Shown: one piece after another, positions 21,790 through 32,674 of the stretch
Numbering within the stretch: the stretch's first letter is position 1
Layout of the letters: each line of letters opens with the position of its first letter
NCBI GenBank assembly: GCA_036365455.1
Contig: JAWQUS010000017.1
Location: 4,092,001 to 4,156,000 of the forward strand
Source of the DNA: Macrosoma leucophasiata
Lineage: Eukaryota > Arthropoda > Insecta > Lepidoptera > Hedylidae
Length of the DNA: 64,000 bases
Direction: 5' to 3'
Notes under the pieces: generated by a model
Database searches by the model: none
Seen by the model: the letters and a program-made list of their open reading frames with translations, nothing else
What the model was told of the DNA's origin: nothing
Position numbers and translations under genes: made by a program

Positions 21790-22018
21790 CCATTGTTAAC
21801 GCTGCGTAATCTGAGCGTAATAAAAGAATTGAAAGTTATTTCACACTAGACGAGAATTTTTTAACTCGTGCCGAACAAAGTTTAATGGTGTGCTTAGTTT
21901 TAACAAGCTCACTTATAAAACGAGCTCGCTGATTTAATGCTGGAGGGAAATATGGCGGCGGTTACTTCATGTACTGTTACGTTCTTAACTTTCTTTTTAG
22001 GGTTCCGTACAAAGATTC
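21790..22018. repeat. Duplicated segment, copy 2
   Basis: Second copy of the unit at 20308-20528, starting just after the perfect hairpin. Confidence 0.8.
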
Positions 22019-22110
22019 CTTATAGTTTTGGCATGTCCTTAAATTTGTCTGAAGGACAGACTGTCTAAGCTCGGAGAGTAAGAGAAATGTGTAATTTAGT
22101 TTGTATGTAG

Positions 22111-22414
22111 CATAGAGTAACACGGGCCACCGGCCGCGGTGGATCGGAGGGCAGTAGCCATATGTAGGCTTTCTCCTCTGTCAAAGTGCAAGGCCAAATG
22201 ATCCTATGCCTGTCGCCCAGATATTTAAATGTGTGCGTGAAATTGTTTTTGTATTTTGTTCAAGTCAAGGTGTGAGTTTCGTAGTTATAGACGTTTTTGT
22301 AGTGTACTTACACGTATTTCGGCCCGCAAAAAATGACAGACTGTTGCATCGGTAATAAACGCTATGGCTACTCCCCTCCGGTCCGCCCCGACCGATGGGC
22401 CGAGTTGCTCTATA
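22111..22414. mobile_element. hAT-like MITE (family C), 304 bp
   Basis: Ends CATAGAGTAACACGGGCCAC and its inverse ...GAGTTGCTCTATA, with GTATGTAG duplicated at 22103-22110 and 22415-22422 (fits nTnnnnAn). The internal GGCTACTCCCCTCCGGTCC block mirrors the left arm. It is non-coding. Confidence 0.85.
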
Positions 22415-22463
22415 GTATGTAGATACTATTCGGCAGTATCAGGGAACTGATCGATTGGGCACA

Positions 22464-22934
22464 TTAGGCAATTCACACACGGGACCGCGAGCCGCCGCGG
22501 TTGGCGGTGAAGCGGTTTTTTTTTTATGTAATGAAAGTGGCAAACAAGCATGCAGTTCACATTGATGTTAAGTGATGACTGCAGCCTATAAACACCCACA
22601 TAAAGACCAGAGGTCAAAATGCAGATGCGTTACCACTTCTGAGGCCTAAGGTATTGTGCCTCTGTGCCGGAAATTACAGGGCCGTACATTACCACCTGAC
22701 CGGAACACGATAGTGCTGAACACTACCATTTAGCGGCATGTATATTAGGTAATGCGGTGGTGCCTACGCCCGCGAGCTCCGTCACTGGAGCTCTACCACC
22801 AGTAAACATTTCATGTCGCTTGGCCTCTACTAAATACGTTGATACCATTCTCACTACAACGCCCGACCGCGCGGACTAGTTTACTCACCTCCACCGCAAA
22901 CCGCGGCGGCGCGCGGTTCCGTGTGTGAACCGCC
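22464..22934. mobile_element. GC-rich MITE with about 48-bp TIRs, interrupted by repeat A
   Basis: The left end AGGCAATTCACACACGGGAC and right end (reverse complement AGGCGGTTCACACACGGAAC) continue into CGCGxGCCGCCGCGGTT. Repeat A sits between at 22516-22806, leaving a short original core. No clear target duplication was identified. Confidence 0.75.
22516..22806 (-). mobile_element. Repeat A, full length, nested
   Basis: Complete block order from the T run to CACCAGTAAA. It is inserted between the arms of the 22464-22934 MITE, so it is younger than that element. Confidence 0.85.
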
Positions 22935-24424
22935 TTATGCGGTGGTAATAAGTGCTGTATTTGACTAATTTTGTCCTAACTGTACAACATTATTCACATC
23001 AATACACAATAAAATCTTGAAAAATATTTTTTTACGATTCTTCTCCTATGCGTCTTCTTCAATGTACAAGTACGCTAAAAGGAATATTTATAGTCAAGCC
23101 GTCTGTCCGCGGCTTAACTTAGAAACTCTTTGTAGTAGAAATCTGTAAATTGTCTACTATAGATACATAGAATACCCACTAACAAAATAATATAATACAA
23201 ACTTGAATAAAAACAATTTTTTGGGGGTTCAGTAGAGAAAATAAAACAAAAAACTACATACAATGAGAGGTTAATGTAAAAGTATGTGCATTTGTACAAT
23301 TGTGAACAAAAAATCGGGTTGCAGTACGTTGATAGCAGATTATGGTCTAGGTTTGAAATGTTCACTGCATGTGTGCGGCTTGAATGTTCGCGGACTGTCC
23401 ACACGTATGCGAATCCAACTGATGAAAAATAAATCTGTATAAAATTCTAATTTTGAGTAATAACCAATATATGTTTCTTCTTGCTTTGCCACATAGAACC
23501 AGAGAAATAAACTATACCTTGGGGTTCTCCTGAGGTCGCAAGTTCGATCCCTGCGCGAAGACGATTTTTTCTTGCAGTTTTTTCGTTAATTTCTCAATTC
23601 ACTCGCACGTATAATTGAGAAAAACAAAAATATTACGAACAACAAATATTATTAAAGCAATTACAGCTGAACACTAATGAGAAGGAACGGGATGAAAATG
23701 TCTCTTACGAAAATGGTAGAAAGTCGGACTAGGGAAGGTAAAAGCCACGGAATAGATAAATAAGGATGGAAAGGCCTTTGCTTCAATTTAGTATTAGAAC
23801 CAGTGTCGCCGCTTTTCTCCCACCATGTAATTTCTTACACAAATGTAACACCATCTCGACAATCACCCACACATTAATCTCAGGGCAGCTATTCGTTTGC
23901 GTAAGTTTGCATACTAAGATGTAACGGCCGTAGACAATAAACACTCGCACGCACACAACAATGTACTCACCAATAAACTAGTCGAAGTGTAGCGAACGCA
24001 TTACATGCTGTACATTGCCAGCGGAGACAGTAATAGCGTTAATTGTGCGAGGGCTTAACGAGCAATGTATTCGCTAGCAGTAACGTTTAAATAATGCAGT
24101 TTAAGATCGAATATTAATATTCCTTTGTATATTTATATGTTTTTTACAAGTATTATAACAATACATGTTATTTGTGACTTACCGATCAAAAGATATACCT
24201 CCTCGCTTTATACTTGAGGTCTGACATTTCATATTACATGTTAAAATTGGCACTACATGGTATTTTACCAAGAGATGCGTCGTTCGAAGCAGTCTACACG
24301 ACACTACGAGCGGCGAACGAATGGTTCTGCCGAACTGTGTGTGTGTACACGCATAGTTCTCGCGCGCTTGCCACGCCCACATTACCATTCCATCTTTTTT
24401 TATCTATTCCGTGGTAAAAGCTAA
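22935..24424. other. No gene seen; one old tRNA-like SINE
   Basis: AT-rich. At about 23527-23640, GAGGTCGCAAGTTCGATCCC, then GCGAAGACGATTTTTTCTTG and AATTCACTCGCACGT, are a decayed relative of the tRNA-like family at 10276-10412. Frames at 23114-23404 (minus) and 24179-24417 are unrecognised. Confidence 0.4.
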
Positions 24425-24570
24425 CCACCTTATTCATAAACCTACATTAGATACGTTTTAGCAATAGAATGCTTTGTTTTTGTCAGTTGCATTGTCAAAT
24501 TTTCAGGATAGAAAAAGACAAAGGAGAGATAAGCAACACTTTAGCTAAAATACGTTTATGAATAAGGGGG
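24425..24570. mobile_element. 146-bp MITE, TAA duplication
   Basis: The left CCACCTTATTCATAAAC and right GTTTATGAATAAGGGGG are inverted; TAA flanks both sides (24422-24424, 24571-24573). A 3-bp TWA duplication suggests a PIF/Harbinger-type mobiliser. The related copy is at 26361-26515. Confidence 0.75.
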
Positions 24571-25247
24571 TAAGTTTCTAACTATCGTTACTGCGATGCA
24601 ATACGCCATCTTTGGGAGACTTCAGACTATTGTCCAGCTGTAGACGCCTCTCGACTGAAATTATGATTATTCTAATACATTTATTTACTCATATTGACTC
24701 AAACGGTATCTGCTGAGTACCTACAAAAATTGTTTTGTTTTTACCATCCTTCTTTGCGACGACGCATCTCAGGAACTTGCGATGCGAATTGCTGCGATGC
24801 GATTTCGTCCGACATGTTGAAAGTATGGCCACCTGAATCGCATCGCAGATTTGTGTGGGCACCCTACCTAAGCATAGTATATGTAATATAGTATACTCTA
24901 ATGTTCATGGACTGGACACACTTCATTCTTCTCAAAGTTTCCGTAATCCAAATGGGTGAAAAATCACACATGGTTAGTGTGTCTGTACATTTGTTTTACG
25001 TCGTATCAGACTGGGAATTTTTGAAACGCTTTAATTACATAAGTGTGTTACCGACCACGCTCGTTCAATTACTGTCTATTTTCATCCAGGACTCGAGAGT
25101 TGAGTGAAAAATTATCTCTTTTCACTGGCAGATTAAAAGGGATTACCTTTCTGACTTTCTGCACAGATGTATGGTTTTAGTTGGAACTTTGAATCAGCGT
25201 GCTTTGAGTTTTCAATAATACCGAAATCATGGTTTTTAATAACGCAA
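24571..25247. other. No gene seen; GATGCG-rich MITE-end relic
   Basis: Near 24755-24865, GCGATGCGATTTCGTCC and CGCATCGCAGATTTGTGTGG resemble a MITE end; similar sequence (TCCCACACATAACTGCGAAT) lies at about 40990-41060. The remainder is AT-rich. Confidence 0.4.
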
Positions 25248-25440
25248 TCCCTACTAATATTATAAATGCGAAAGTAACTGTCTGTCCGTCCGTCTGTCTG
25301 TCACTTGTTCACGACCAAACGACTGAACCGATTTTTATGAAATTTGGTACAGAGATAGAGCTGACTTTGAGAAAGAACAAAGGCTCCTTAGTTATTTATA
25401 AAACGACATCCACGCGGGCGAAACCGCGGGCAACAGCTAG
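25248..25440 (+). mobile_element. 193-bp non-autonomous Helitron (family H2)
   Basis: A 25247|TCCCTACTAATATTATAAAT ... CAACAGCTAG|T 25441 gives perfect Helitron borders. The hairpin CGCGG-gcgaaa-CCGCG lies just before the terminal CTAG, as Helitron 3' ends require. A GTCT/GTCC-rich stretch follows the 5' end. Relatives: 37363-37559 (+) and 29024-29222 (-). Confidence 0.85.
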
Positions 25441-25659
25441 TGGTTAAATATAAAGATATTTTTATGTAAATTGTAACCATTTGCTTCATTAAGCATCTAA
25501 ACTAATATAAATATGTAAATAGCTCTGTCTGTTATGCTTTACCAAACCGCTGAGCCGATTGTAATGAAAATTTGCGTGGAGATTTGAACACTTTTTGTGA
25601 CATTATCAAAGATCCCGCGGATGAAATTGATAATAGCTTGTAATATTATAAAGATTTTT

Positions 25660-25790
25660 TTTTATGTTATGACGTTGGCAAACAATCATGCAGTTAACAA
25701 ATGCATACTTTAGTCTATAGACATCTATGCGTACCCCTGAGACCTTAGTGGTTATGTCTCTGTGATAGTTATTACGGGGCCATAAATTAA
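25660..25790 (-). repeat. Diverged repeat A fragment
   Basis: GGCAAACAATCATGCAGTTA, then TCTATAGACATCTA and CTGTGATAGTTATTACGGGG, in repeat-A order. Confidence 0.6.
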
Positions 25791-25803
25791 CTATTTTGGC
25801 TTT

Positions 25804-26126
25804 TATTTTTAAAGAAAAATGGAAAGAAAAATTTGACTTCAGGCGAGACTCGAACTCGCGACCTACTGGGAATCTAGTCCAGCCGCTCTTCCATAGTTGG
25901 TAATAGATGGCGCTGCTGCTACCATAAAGCAATGCAATAGATGTGAAGGAAAGATTTGACAAATCGGGCAGGGCTTCAGTAGCTCAATTGGAAGAGCGGC
26001 TGGACTAGATTCCCAGTAGGTCGCGAGTTCGAGTCTCGCCTGAAGTCAAATTTTTCTTTCCATTTTTCTTTAAAAATAAAATATATTTCACAAGCATGTG
26101 TTAATGCGAAATAATATAAAAACAAT
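25804..26126 (+). mobile_element. tRNA-containing foldback retroposon
   Basis: Left part: inverted 3' tail and half of the tRNA-like core (minus), joined near 25893 to a plus-strand segment with the upstream region, full tRNA-like core and complete tail ending ...ATAAAAACAAT. The 12-bp duplication TATTTTGGCTTT flanks it (25792-25803, 26127-26138). The inverted part begins at the same A-rich site of the tail (AAAAATAAAA) as in the copies at 11.3, 31.5 and 34.8 kb. Confidence 0.85.
25973..26047 (+). tRNA. tRNA-like core of the retroposon, probably not functional
   Basis: Folds as a cloverleaf: acceptor GCTTCAG/CTGAAGT, T8 A9, D stem GCTC/GAGC, anticodon stem GCTGG/CCAGT, 5-nt variable loop, T stem GCGAG/CTCGC with loop TTCGAGT. 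Internal promoter boxes are intact (TAGCTCAATTGG; AGTTCGAGTCT). The anticodon loop has nine bases (ACTAGATTC) rather than seven, so I do not assign an amino acid. It is best read as the RNA polymerase III promoter of the retroposon. Confidence 0.4.
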
Positions 26127-26360
26127 TATTTTGGCTTTGTTTTATTGTAGTTGTTAGTTACCAAAGCCTTAATTGAATTATCTAGTGTCATCAAACACAG
26201 TAATGGAATATAAACTAAACTTTATTGGAGGTATTAACAGCGCTTGGAAATGCGCCCAGTGAATGTCAATTAGCTCGCCTCCTGTTAAATGGGACGCGAG
26301 GAACATAATTAGCTAATCGAGGATGTTTGCTTGTATCTAATATATCGTAATAGGCATGTA

Positions 26361-26515
26361 CTACCTTTATTCATAAACGTACATTAGATACGTTTTAGCT
26401 ATAGAATGCTCAAACCCTTTGTCTTTGTCAGTTGCATTGTAAAATGTGCAGGATAGAAAAAGACAAAGGAGAGATTAGCAACACTTTAGCTAAAATACGT
26501 TTATGAATAAGGCGG
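26361..26515. mobile_element. 155-bp MITE, second copy
   Basis: Same TIRs as 24425-24570 (CTACCTTTATTCATAAACGT ... ACGTTTATGAATAAGGCGG) and the same interior (GATAGAAAAAGACAAAGGAG). The flanks GTA/TTA are an imperfect 3-bp duplication. Confidence 0.75.
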
Positions 26516-26693
26516 TTAATATGAACTAGTCTTTGCAAATATTATTAAACAATAAAGTTCGTTTGTTTCTTTGTTTATATGTAGAAGAAAGGTGGCGTCG
26601 GAACGTGTAGACTCCACCGCACACAAGCGGAAGAATTTTCTAACACTGGGAGAGAAGTCTTCCACTAGTACAGTCAGTCAACCGAACTTTTTG

Positions 26694-26768
26694 GTTTACT
26701 GGTGGTAGAGCTCCAGTGAAAGAGCTCGCGGGCGTAAGCACCACCGCATTACCTAATATACTTCGTAG
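26694..26768 (+). repeat. Repeat A end fragment
   Basis: GTTTACTGGTGGTAGAGCTC through CACCGCATTACCTAATATAC: the non-A-rich end of repeat A only. Confidence 0.75.
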
Positions 26769-26973
26769 TGTTCCTATGAAGTAAGGTCTTAAAAAGATAA
26801 CCAAGTATTCAAACTGAAGAATAGAAGACATAGGTATATTAAAAATATAAGATAGAATATAGAGAATAGATTAAGACTAGTTAAGCTACATAAATACATC
26901 TACATATTCATAGATATTAGTTCTTAATAATTTGTAAATGGATAGTAAGTTGGTCTGATTAAAGGGCTTTATT

Positions 26974-27229
26974 GCCTAGCATAGTAACTAGCATAGTATG
27001 GCAATAGATAGCGCTGCTGCCACCATAAGGCAATGCAATAAATGTGAAGGAAAGATTTGACAAATCGGGCAGGACTTCGGTAGCTCAGTTGGAAGAGCGG
27101 CTGGACTAGATTCCCAGTGGCCGCGAGTTCGAGTCTCGCCTGAAGTCAAATTTTTCTTTCCATTTTTCTTTAAATAAAATATGTTTCACAAGCATGTGTT
27201 AATGAGAAATAATATAAAACAATTATTAA
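26974..27229 (+). mobile_element. tRNA-like retroposon, uninverted copy
   Basis: Runs GCCTAGCATAGTAACTAGCA, GTGAAGGAAAGATTTGAC, the tRNA-like core (CTTCGGTAGCTCAGTTGGAA ... CGCGAGTTCGAGTCTCGCC), then the ATTTTTCTTTCC tail to ACAATTATTAA. GGCTTTATT is duplicated (26965-26973, 27230-27238). It shows the parental colinear order. The tRNA-like core is about 90 bp internal, unlike most SINEs, which start with it. Confidence 0.8.
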
Positions 27230-27245
27230 GGCTTTATTATTATTA

Positions 27246-27470
27246 AATGGTAGTGTTCAGCACTATCGTGTTCCGGTCAGGTGGTAATGTACGGCCCTGT
27301 TATTTCCGGCACAGAGCTATAACACCTTAGGCCTCAGAAGTGGTAACGCATCTGCATTTTGACCTCTGGTCTTTGTGAAAGTGTCTATAGGCTGCAGTCA
27401 TCACTTAACATCAATGTGAACTGCATGCTTAATCGCCACATTCATGACATAAAAAAAAATGGCGGTCAAA
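27246..27470 (+). mobile_element. Repeat A, 5'-truncated
   Basis: Starts AAATGGTAGTGTTCAGCACT and runs to GACATAAAAAAAAATGG; the GGTGGTAGAGCTC end is lost. Truncation at the end opposite the A run fits retroposition. Confidence 0.8.
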
Positions 27471-27560
27471 CCATTCTAATGGGGCGGTAGTAAGTGCAAT
27501 AACGCAAGATGAGCAGCAGCGTCCTGCGATAACACTACCACCACTACGATCGCCAATCCG
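27471..27560. repeat. LINE-tail-like fragment (family E)
   Basis: GCGGTCAAACCATT, GATGAGCAGCAGCGTCCTGC and CTACGATCGCCAATCCGCAT are the inverse of 38640-38800 and related to 57130-57200. Confidence 0.55.
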
Positions 27561-27915
27561 CATGCCAAGCATGAAAACTTTGTTTGTTTGGTTGTATTTA
27601 ATAGGCTTAAAAACTACAGAACCGATATTAAAAATTCTTTCACTATTCGAAGGGAAATTCTTACATTATTCACGGGTAACATAGGCTATATTTTATTTTG
27701 AAAAAAAAATGGGGTTCCGTAAGATATTTCGGGTTTTCAGACACAAGATGTCAAAAATCAACCAGAAAAGTTACTTATTTTGCGTAGGTACGCTGCCTAA
27801 ACTATAAAAGATATCGAGGAAGGCTTTAGGCTATATCTATAATCATCACGCTAAGACGAATAGGAGAGGGAAGGTAACATTGCACCCGCGCGAAGCGCCT
27901 CGGTGCGGGCCGCTA
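27561..27915 (+). mobile_element. Helitron-like non-autonomous element, diverged
   Basis: Ends GCGCCTCGGTGCGGGCCGCTAG followed by T; the interior has ACGGGTAACATAGGCTATAT. The 5' border is not clear. Confidence 0.5.
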
Positions 27916-28028
27916 GTCCCTTATCAGGAGGCTTTGGTCCATCTTTCGGCCGATATGATGTAGAAGAATGGAAAGGTTTTGTAAATATTCGAAATTACTC
28001 GTCCATTTTTTCAAAAGTTTACAGACTG

Positions 28029-28120
28029 GCAGGCTGATTATCTGATGGAAAGTGGTCACCGTCGCCTATGAATATTTGGGAAGGGGGATTGCCAACGCGC
28101 TACCAGCCGTGCAGGACGCT
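28029..28120 (+). repeat. LINE/SINE fragment (family F)
   Basis: GATGGAAAGTGGTCACCGTC, then GCCTATGAA and TTGCCAACGCGCTACCAGCC: a block common at LINE 3' regions in moths. It also occurs at 47799-47890. Confidence 0.6.
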
Positions 28121-28700
28121 TTTGGCACCAGTTTTTTTAAGAGAATAAACTGTCTTACAAAAACTGCTTCAGACCATTTACAAGTTTCCGCATTTGGACA
28201 TCTAAGGAATTGCATGTTGTTTCGAAATATAGTAACGAGAAAAGGACTTTTTTATAATAAATAATATGTCATTGTAAAATAGTAAAAGTATATGATATAG
28301 ATTAAATGTGAAAATGTACGTACGGGTAAAATGTCAATTATTTTTACAATTTTCAAAAAATTATTGTGCTTGTAACTTAGCTGTTGATAGAATTGTTCGA
28401 TCCTACATGGTTCTTTCGTCCGATTAGATGTCGATTCGAAGTCATTAAAAGGATTTTGTTAGTGATGTGGACGTAAAATCCGCTTTGAACCGGTTCGTGG
28501 CAACCCCGATCGGCTATTAAACGCACTGAACCGGTTTCATCTGCCTATTACTGGAATTAGTGTTCGCCAATTGGATGGGATGATTGGGAGCTTTATTGTT
28601 ATTACTTTGGTTTCGGAGTTGATTTTGTGCGTTATGTTTGTTGGTTGGAAGTTGGAGCCCGAGGGTATGATTACCACCGCATTGCATGTTTTAATTGTAC
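28121..28700. other. No gene seen
   Basis: AT-rich. The open frame at 28571-28771 ends inside the next repeat's poly-T and has no recognised domain. Confidence 0.4.
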
Positions 28701-29002
28701 TTTTTTTTTTTTTTTTTTTTTATGTAATAGAAGTGGCAAACAAGCATGCAGTTCACATTGATGTTAAGTGATGACTGCAGCCTATAGACACCCACACAGA
28801 GACCAAGGTCAAAATGCAGATGCGTTACCACTCCTGAGGCCTAAGGTGTTATGACTCTGTGCCGGAAATTACAGGGCCGTACATTACCACCTGACCGGAA
28901 CACGATAGTGCTGAACACTACCATTTAGCGGCAAGTATATTAGGTAATGCGGTGGTGCCTACGCCCGCGAGCTCCGTCACTGGAGCTCTACCACCAGTAA
29001 AC
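28701..29002 (-). mobile_element. Repeat A, full length
   Basis: A long T run (28701-28720), then GAAGTGGCAAACAAGCATGC to CACCAGTAAA. It is one of the best-preserved copies. Confidence 0.85.
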
Positions 29003-29023
29003 TTCTTATATTCTTATATTGAA

Positions 29024-29222
29024 CTAGCTATTGCCTGTGATTTTTTCCGCGTGGAATTCGTCCATCCTGTTTAGATTATTAAGCGGTTGATTTAAATAAA
29101 AATAGTCTACGTTTGACCACCGACTTCGTCTTAAACTATTTTCATTTCAAATTTCATGTGAAAGTGTCATAGACGGACACACAGACAGAGTGACTTTCGC
29201 ATTTATATTATTAGTTAGTATG
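29024..29222 (-). mobile_element. Helitron H2-like element, diverged
   Basis: The minus strand begins CTAACTAATAATATAAATGC, then GCGAAAGTCACTCTGTCTGT, and ends GGCAATAGCTAG|T. It is a diverged relative of 25248-25440. Confidence 0.65.
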
Positions 29223-29507
29223 TTACTATGGATGGATGGATGTATGGATTTTAACATACCCATGCAAGTGAATTATAATAAAAATAAGCAAAAATGGAAA
29301 CAGTACTAAGGTACATAATTAGATATATTATTATTTAGATTGTATAAATAGACGCGGGTTCAAATAAAATCACGCCCTTGGGATTTTTTCATTAAATTTG
29401 TTAATGTCGTAAAATTAATGTCATACGAAATGAGCAAAAATTTTGGTTGAACTTGAAAACGCTGGCGAGATAATCTCGTTCGCTTTGAACCGAATTCGCC
29501 CGAAGTT

Positions 29508-29550
29508 GCAAAAGACCGCGAGAGGTCCTCCACCTTACGCGGTCTTTTGC
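29508..29550. repeat. 13-bp perfect hairpin, extendable to about 22 bp
   Basis: GCAAAAGACCGCG (29508-29520) and CGCGGTCTTTTGC (29538-29550) are exact inverses around a 17-nt loop. The outer bases CCGAAGT/ACTTTGG extend the pairing with one mismatch. Confidence 0.8.
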
Positions 29551-29954
29551 TACTTTGGGTGGTATTGTTTTGCAAAAATATTTGAGGCTTTTGCCGAGCC
29601 GTGGGACAGTCAAAGCTATCAAAAAGATATCTCGTGGTGAGTGTGAAACGCGAGTGTTTTTAAACTAATCATTATCTATACATTGAAAAGATGATCCATG
29701 TACACAGGGATCTGCGAGCACACTCGACTGTGTGCTGATCTCGTTTCGTAATAAGGATATGGTTAGATTGCTCTCGCGTCACCTGGGCTAATTGGTTCCG
29801 TGCGCTCTATGGACATGCCGTTCGAGAATTCTCACGCCACGCATTTTAGGTAGAGAACGTGGGTCACCAAATATGCCGATTCTTACACACCTCACATGCC
29901 TCTTCTATATTCCTCTTCTCGCAGTCTTTGGGAGATGCTGAACTATCTATATTG

Positions 29955-30085
29955 TATACTAGCTGTGCCCGCGACTTCTTCCGCGTAGAATTTAACATAA
30001 TTACGTAGTTGTTCTTTATATCTTACAAAATAGGTCCAGCTGTTCTCTATATAAGCCGGTACAAACAGACAGAGATGTGTATAGA
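29955..30085 (-). mobile_element. Helitron/RTE-tail-like relic
   Basis: ACTAGCTGTGCCCGCGACTT followed by CTTCCGCGTAGAATTTAA is the inverted 3' end of a CTAG-type element. The rest is strongly diverged (GGTCCAGCTGTTCTCTATAT). Confidence 0.5.
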
Positions 30086-31016
30086 TAGAGGTTTAGATTT
30101 ATTTCAGTTACAGTAAAATTTCATATTGACTAGGTGTTAATTAAAATAACACCTCACAGTAAGTGTTGTTGCGATATTTCATGAATTTAACCTTCTCTCT
30201 GAATGTCCAACCAAACCGTTTAACATTTGTTATCAAGATAAAGTACAAGTATTGACACTTAGCTGTACAAGGGTAAAATATTTGCCAATAGGGGGTCGCG
30301 GGGCAATTTCCGCACCCCGGAAGCGGCCATTAACGTCGGAAACTACACGAATCAATTGGCGCGCGTTACTCAAATAACTAGTGAGTGAGTGGCGCGAGGC
30401 CGTGATTTTGTTTCGCCTCTCTAATGGTCGGAGTTTTATCGTATTCTGTTTTTTTTTGAGTTTGAGAAATTAGAAATATTTTCTGTTCGATTTGTTCGAG
30501 ACATAGTTTGTTTGGTGTGGTATTTAACTGGAGCTGTGAAAACAAAAGTGTGTCCTTTTTGTTTGATATGTAATTAATTAGAACTGTGATAGTGGAACAT
30601 TGGAACTGTCAAATTAGTCCACATTGTGGAAATCCCATTTCCTCTGTCTTTGTTAAATGCGTCGGTATTTCCATTATAAATAAAAAGGTAATCTAAAAAA
30701 TATTTAAAAATGCCAACAACAAATCACATTATTATTGATACGTCACAGTGTTAGTTTAGCAGAAGTTCCGCTTACGTTGCTGTGAAGGCTAAGGATATGT
30801 TATTCCGTTGTAAATAATATTACCGTATTAGTGAAAAAAAAAGAGAAAATATCGACGTTTGCTATTAGGGGGTCGCAGCGCAATTTCCGTGCCCCGGAAG
30901 CGGCCATTAACATCGGAAACTGCACGAATCAATTGGCGCGTTACTCACACAACTAGTGAGTACAACTACCAAACAAAAGCACAACAAAAGTGTGTTGTTT
31001 TTGTTTGATAGTATTT

Positions 31017-31305
31017 TTTTTTTTTTGTGAAATTGAAGTGGCAGACAAGCATGCAGTTCACATTGATGTTAAGTGATGACTGCAGCCTATAGACACCCAC
31101 ACAAAGACCAAGGTCAAAATGCAAATGCGTTACCACTCCTGAGGCCTAAGGTGTTATGCCTCTGTGCCGGAAATTACAGGGCCGTACATTACCACCTGAC
31201 CGGAACACGATAGTGCTGAACACTACCATTTAGCGGCAAGTAAATCAGGTAATGCGGTGGTGCCTACGCCCGCGAGCTCCGTCACTGGAGCTCTACCACC
31301 AGTAA
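31017..31305 (-). mobile_element. Repeat A, full length
   Basis: T run, GAAGTGGCAGACAAGCATGC ... CTCTACCACCAGTAAA; lies within the triplicated unit. Confidence 0.85.
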
Positions 31306-31497
31306 AAATACTAAACTGGAACTGTGATAGTGGAATATTGGAACTGTCAAATCACTCTACATAGTGGCATTCCCATTTACTCTGTCGCTGTTGAGCACAT
31401 CGGTATTTCTAACGAAATAATAACGGTTACCTAAATAATGTTTTATAGAGACGGAAAAATATTTGCTGTCAAGACTTGCAGAAGTTCTGCTTATGTT

Positions 31498-31893
31498 TTA
31501 TTTTAAAGAAAAATGTAAAGAAAAATTTTGACTTCAGGCGAGGCTCGAACTCGCGACCTACTGGGAATCTAGTCCAGCCGCTCTTCCAATTGAGCTACTG
31601 AAGCCCTGCCCGATTTGTCAAATCTTTCCTTCACATCTATTGCATTGCTTTATGGTAGCAGTAGCGCCATCTATTACCAACTATGCTAGTTAGGCAACCG
31701 ATATAATAGACTTTTCAGTTTATTGAATATCGTAAAGAAGTCGCTTTTACCCTTAATAATTGTTTTTATATTATTTCGCATTAACACATGCTTGTGAAAT
31801 ATATTTTATGAAGTCAAAATTTTTCTTTACATTTTTCTTTAAAATAAAATATATTTCACAAGCATGTGTTAATGCGAAATAATATAAAAACAA
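31498..31893. mobile_element. tRNA-containing foldback retroposon
   Basis: Inverted part: the tail from TTATTTTAAAG, the whole tRNA-like core, upstream region and part of a preceding unit's tail (so the template was longer than one unit). It is joined near 31810 to 84 nt of plus-strand tail. The 13-bp duplication TTCTGCTTATGTT flanks it (31485-31497, 31894-31906). Confidence 0.85.
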
Positions 31894-32365
31894 TTCTGCT
31901 TATGTTGTTGTGAAGGCTGGTGCTATTATTACGTTATTTAACAATATAACGGGTGAAAAGAGAGAAAATATTGATGTTTGCCATAGGGGGTCGCAGCGCA
32001 ATATCCGCACCCTGGAAGCGGCCATTAACATCGGAAACTGCACGAATCAATTGGCGCGCGTTTGTCACATAACTAGTGCGTGGTGCGGGACTAGGTTTTT
32101 TTTTCGGCTGTGTGGTAGTCGGATTTTTATCGAACTGCAATTTTTTAGTTTGAAAATTCATACAGCGTGGGGACAGACAGAACAGGCAGCGGAGGCAAGT
32201 AGTAATAGGGTTTCTTTTTTATCTTTTAAGTATGGAACCCTAAAAACGTGTCTACAGACAACCTTAGGCTACTGTATTCATTTTCAATCCATGCTTGTTT
32301 GCCAACACAATTACATAAACTACATGCTCACTCACTACTATTTAACAAATTAAGGTGGTTTAACT

Positions 32366-32666
32366 TCACGCCTGTAATCCCCGAAGGGGTAGGAAGATGT
32401 AAATGCATGCATTCAAGCATACATGCAAACACCCACGATTCGCCGGTTACGTTTTTAGCTCATGTGACAGGTGGCGAGCCTGTTGCCTCTCCGGGAACAT
32501 TACCAAACTCCGAGATACTGGGAAACTTCCAGAAAACGGCAAAATCCCAATTGAACCACAGATAAGGGATTTTAAACTGTTATCTCTGATAGCCCTCGAC
32601 CCGGGCATCGAACCCAGGATCTTCAGCGTAGTAGTAGTGGCCTGCTACCACTAGGCTACTGAGGCA
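32366..32666 (-). mobile_element. tRNA-derived SINE (family S1)
   Basis: Minus strand CTGCCTCAGTAGCCTAGTGG ... CCCTTCGGGGATTACAGGCG. The 8-bp GTTTAACT lies on both sides (32358-32365, 32667-32674). Confidence 0.85.
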
Positions 32667-32674
32667 GTTTAACT

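Larger units (their letters stand above)
30232..32150. repeat. Three tandem copies of a roughly 0.6-kb unit, two with insertions
   Basis: GGGGGTCGCAG/GGGCAATTTCCG, GGAAGCGGCCATTAAC and CACGAATCAATTGGCGCG recur near 30290, 30868 and 31986. GAACTGTGATAGTGGAA and the GAACTGTCAAAT block recur between them. Repeat A (31017-31305) and the tRNA-like element (31498-31893) inserted after triplication. The unit is unclassified. Confidence 0.8.

Noticed and set aside
25973..26047. Functional tRNA gene
   Set aside because: The cloverleaf is good, but the anticodon loop has nine bases and the sequence lies in a repeated retroposon.
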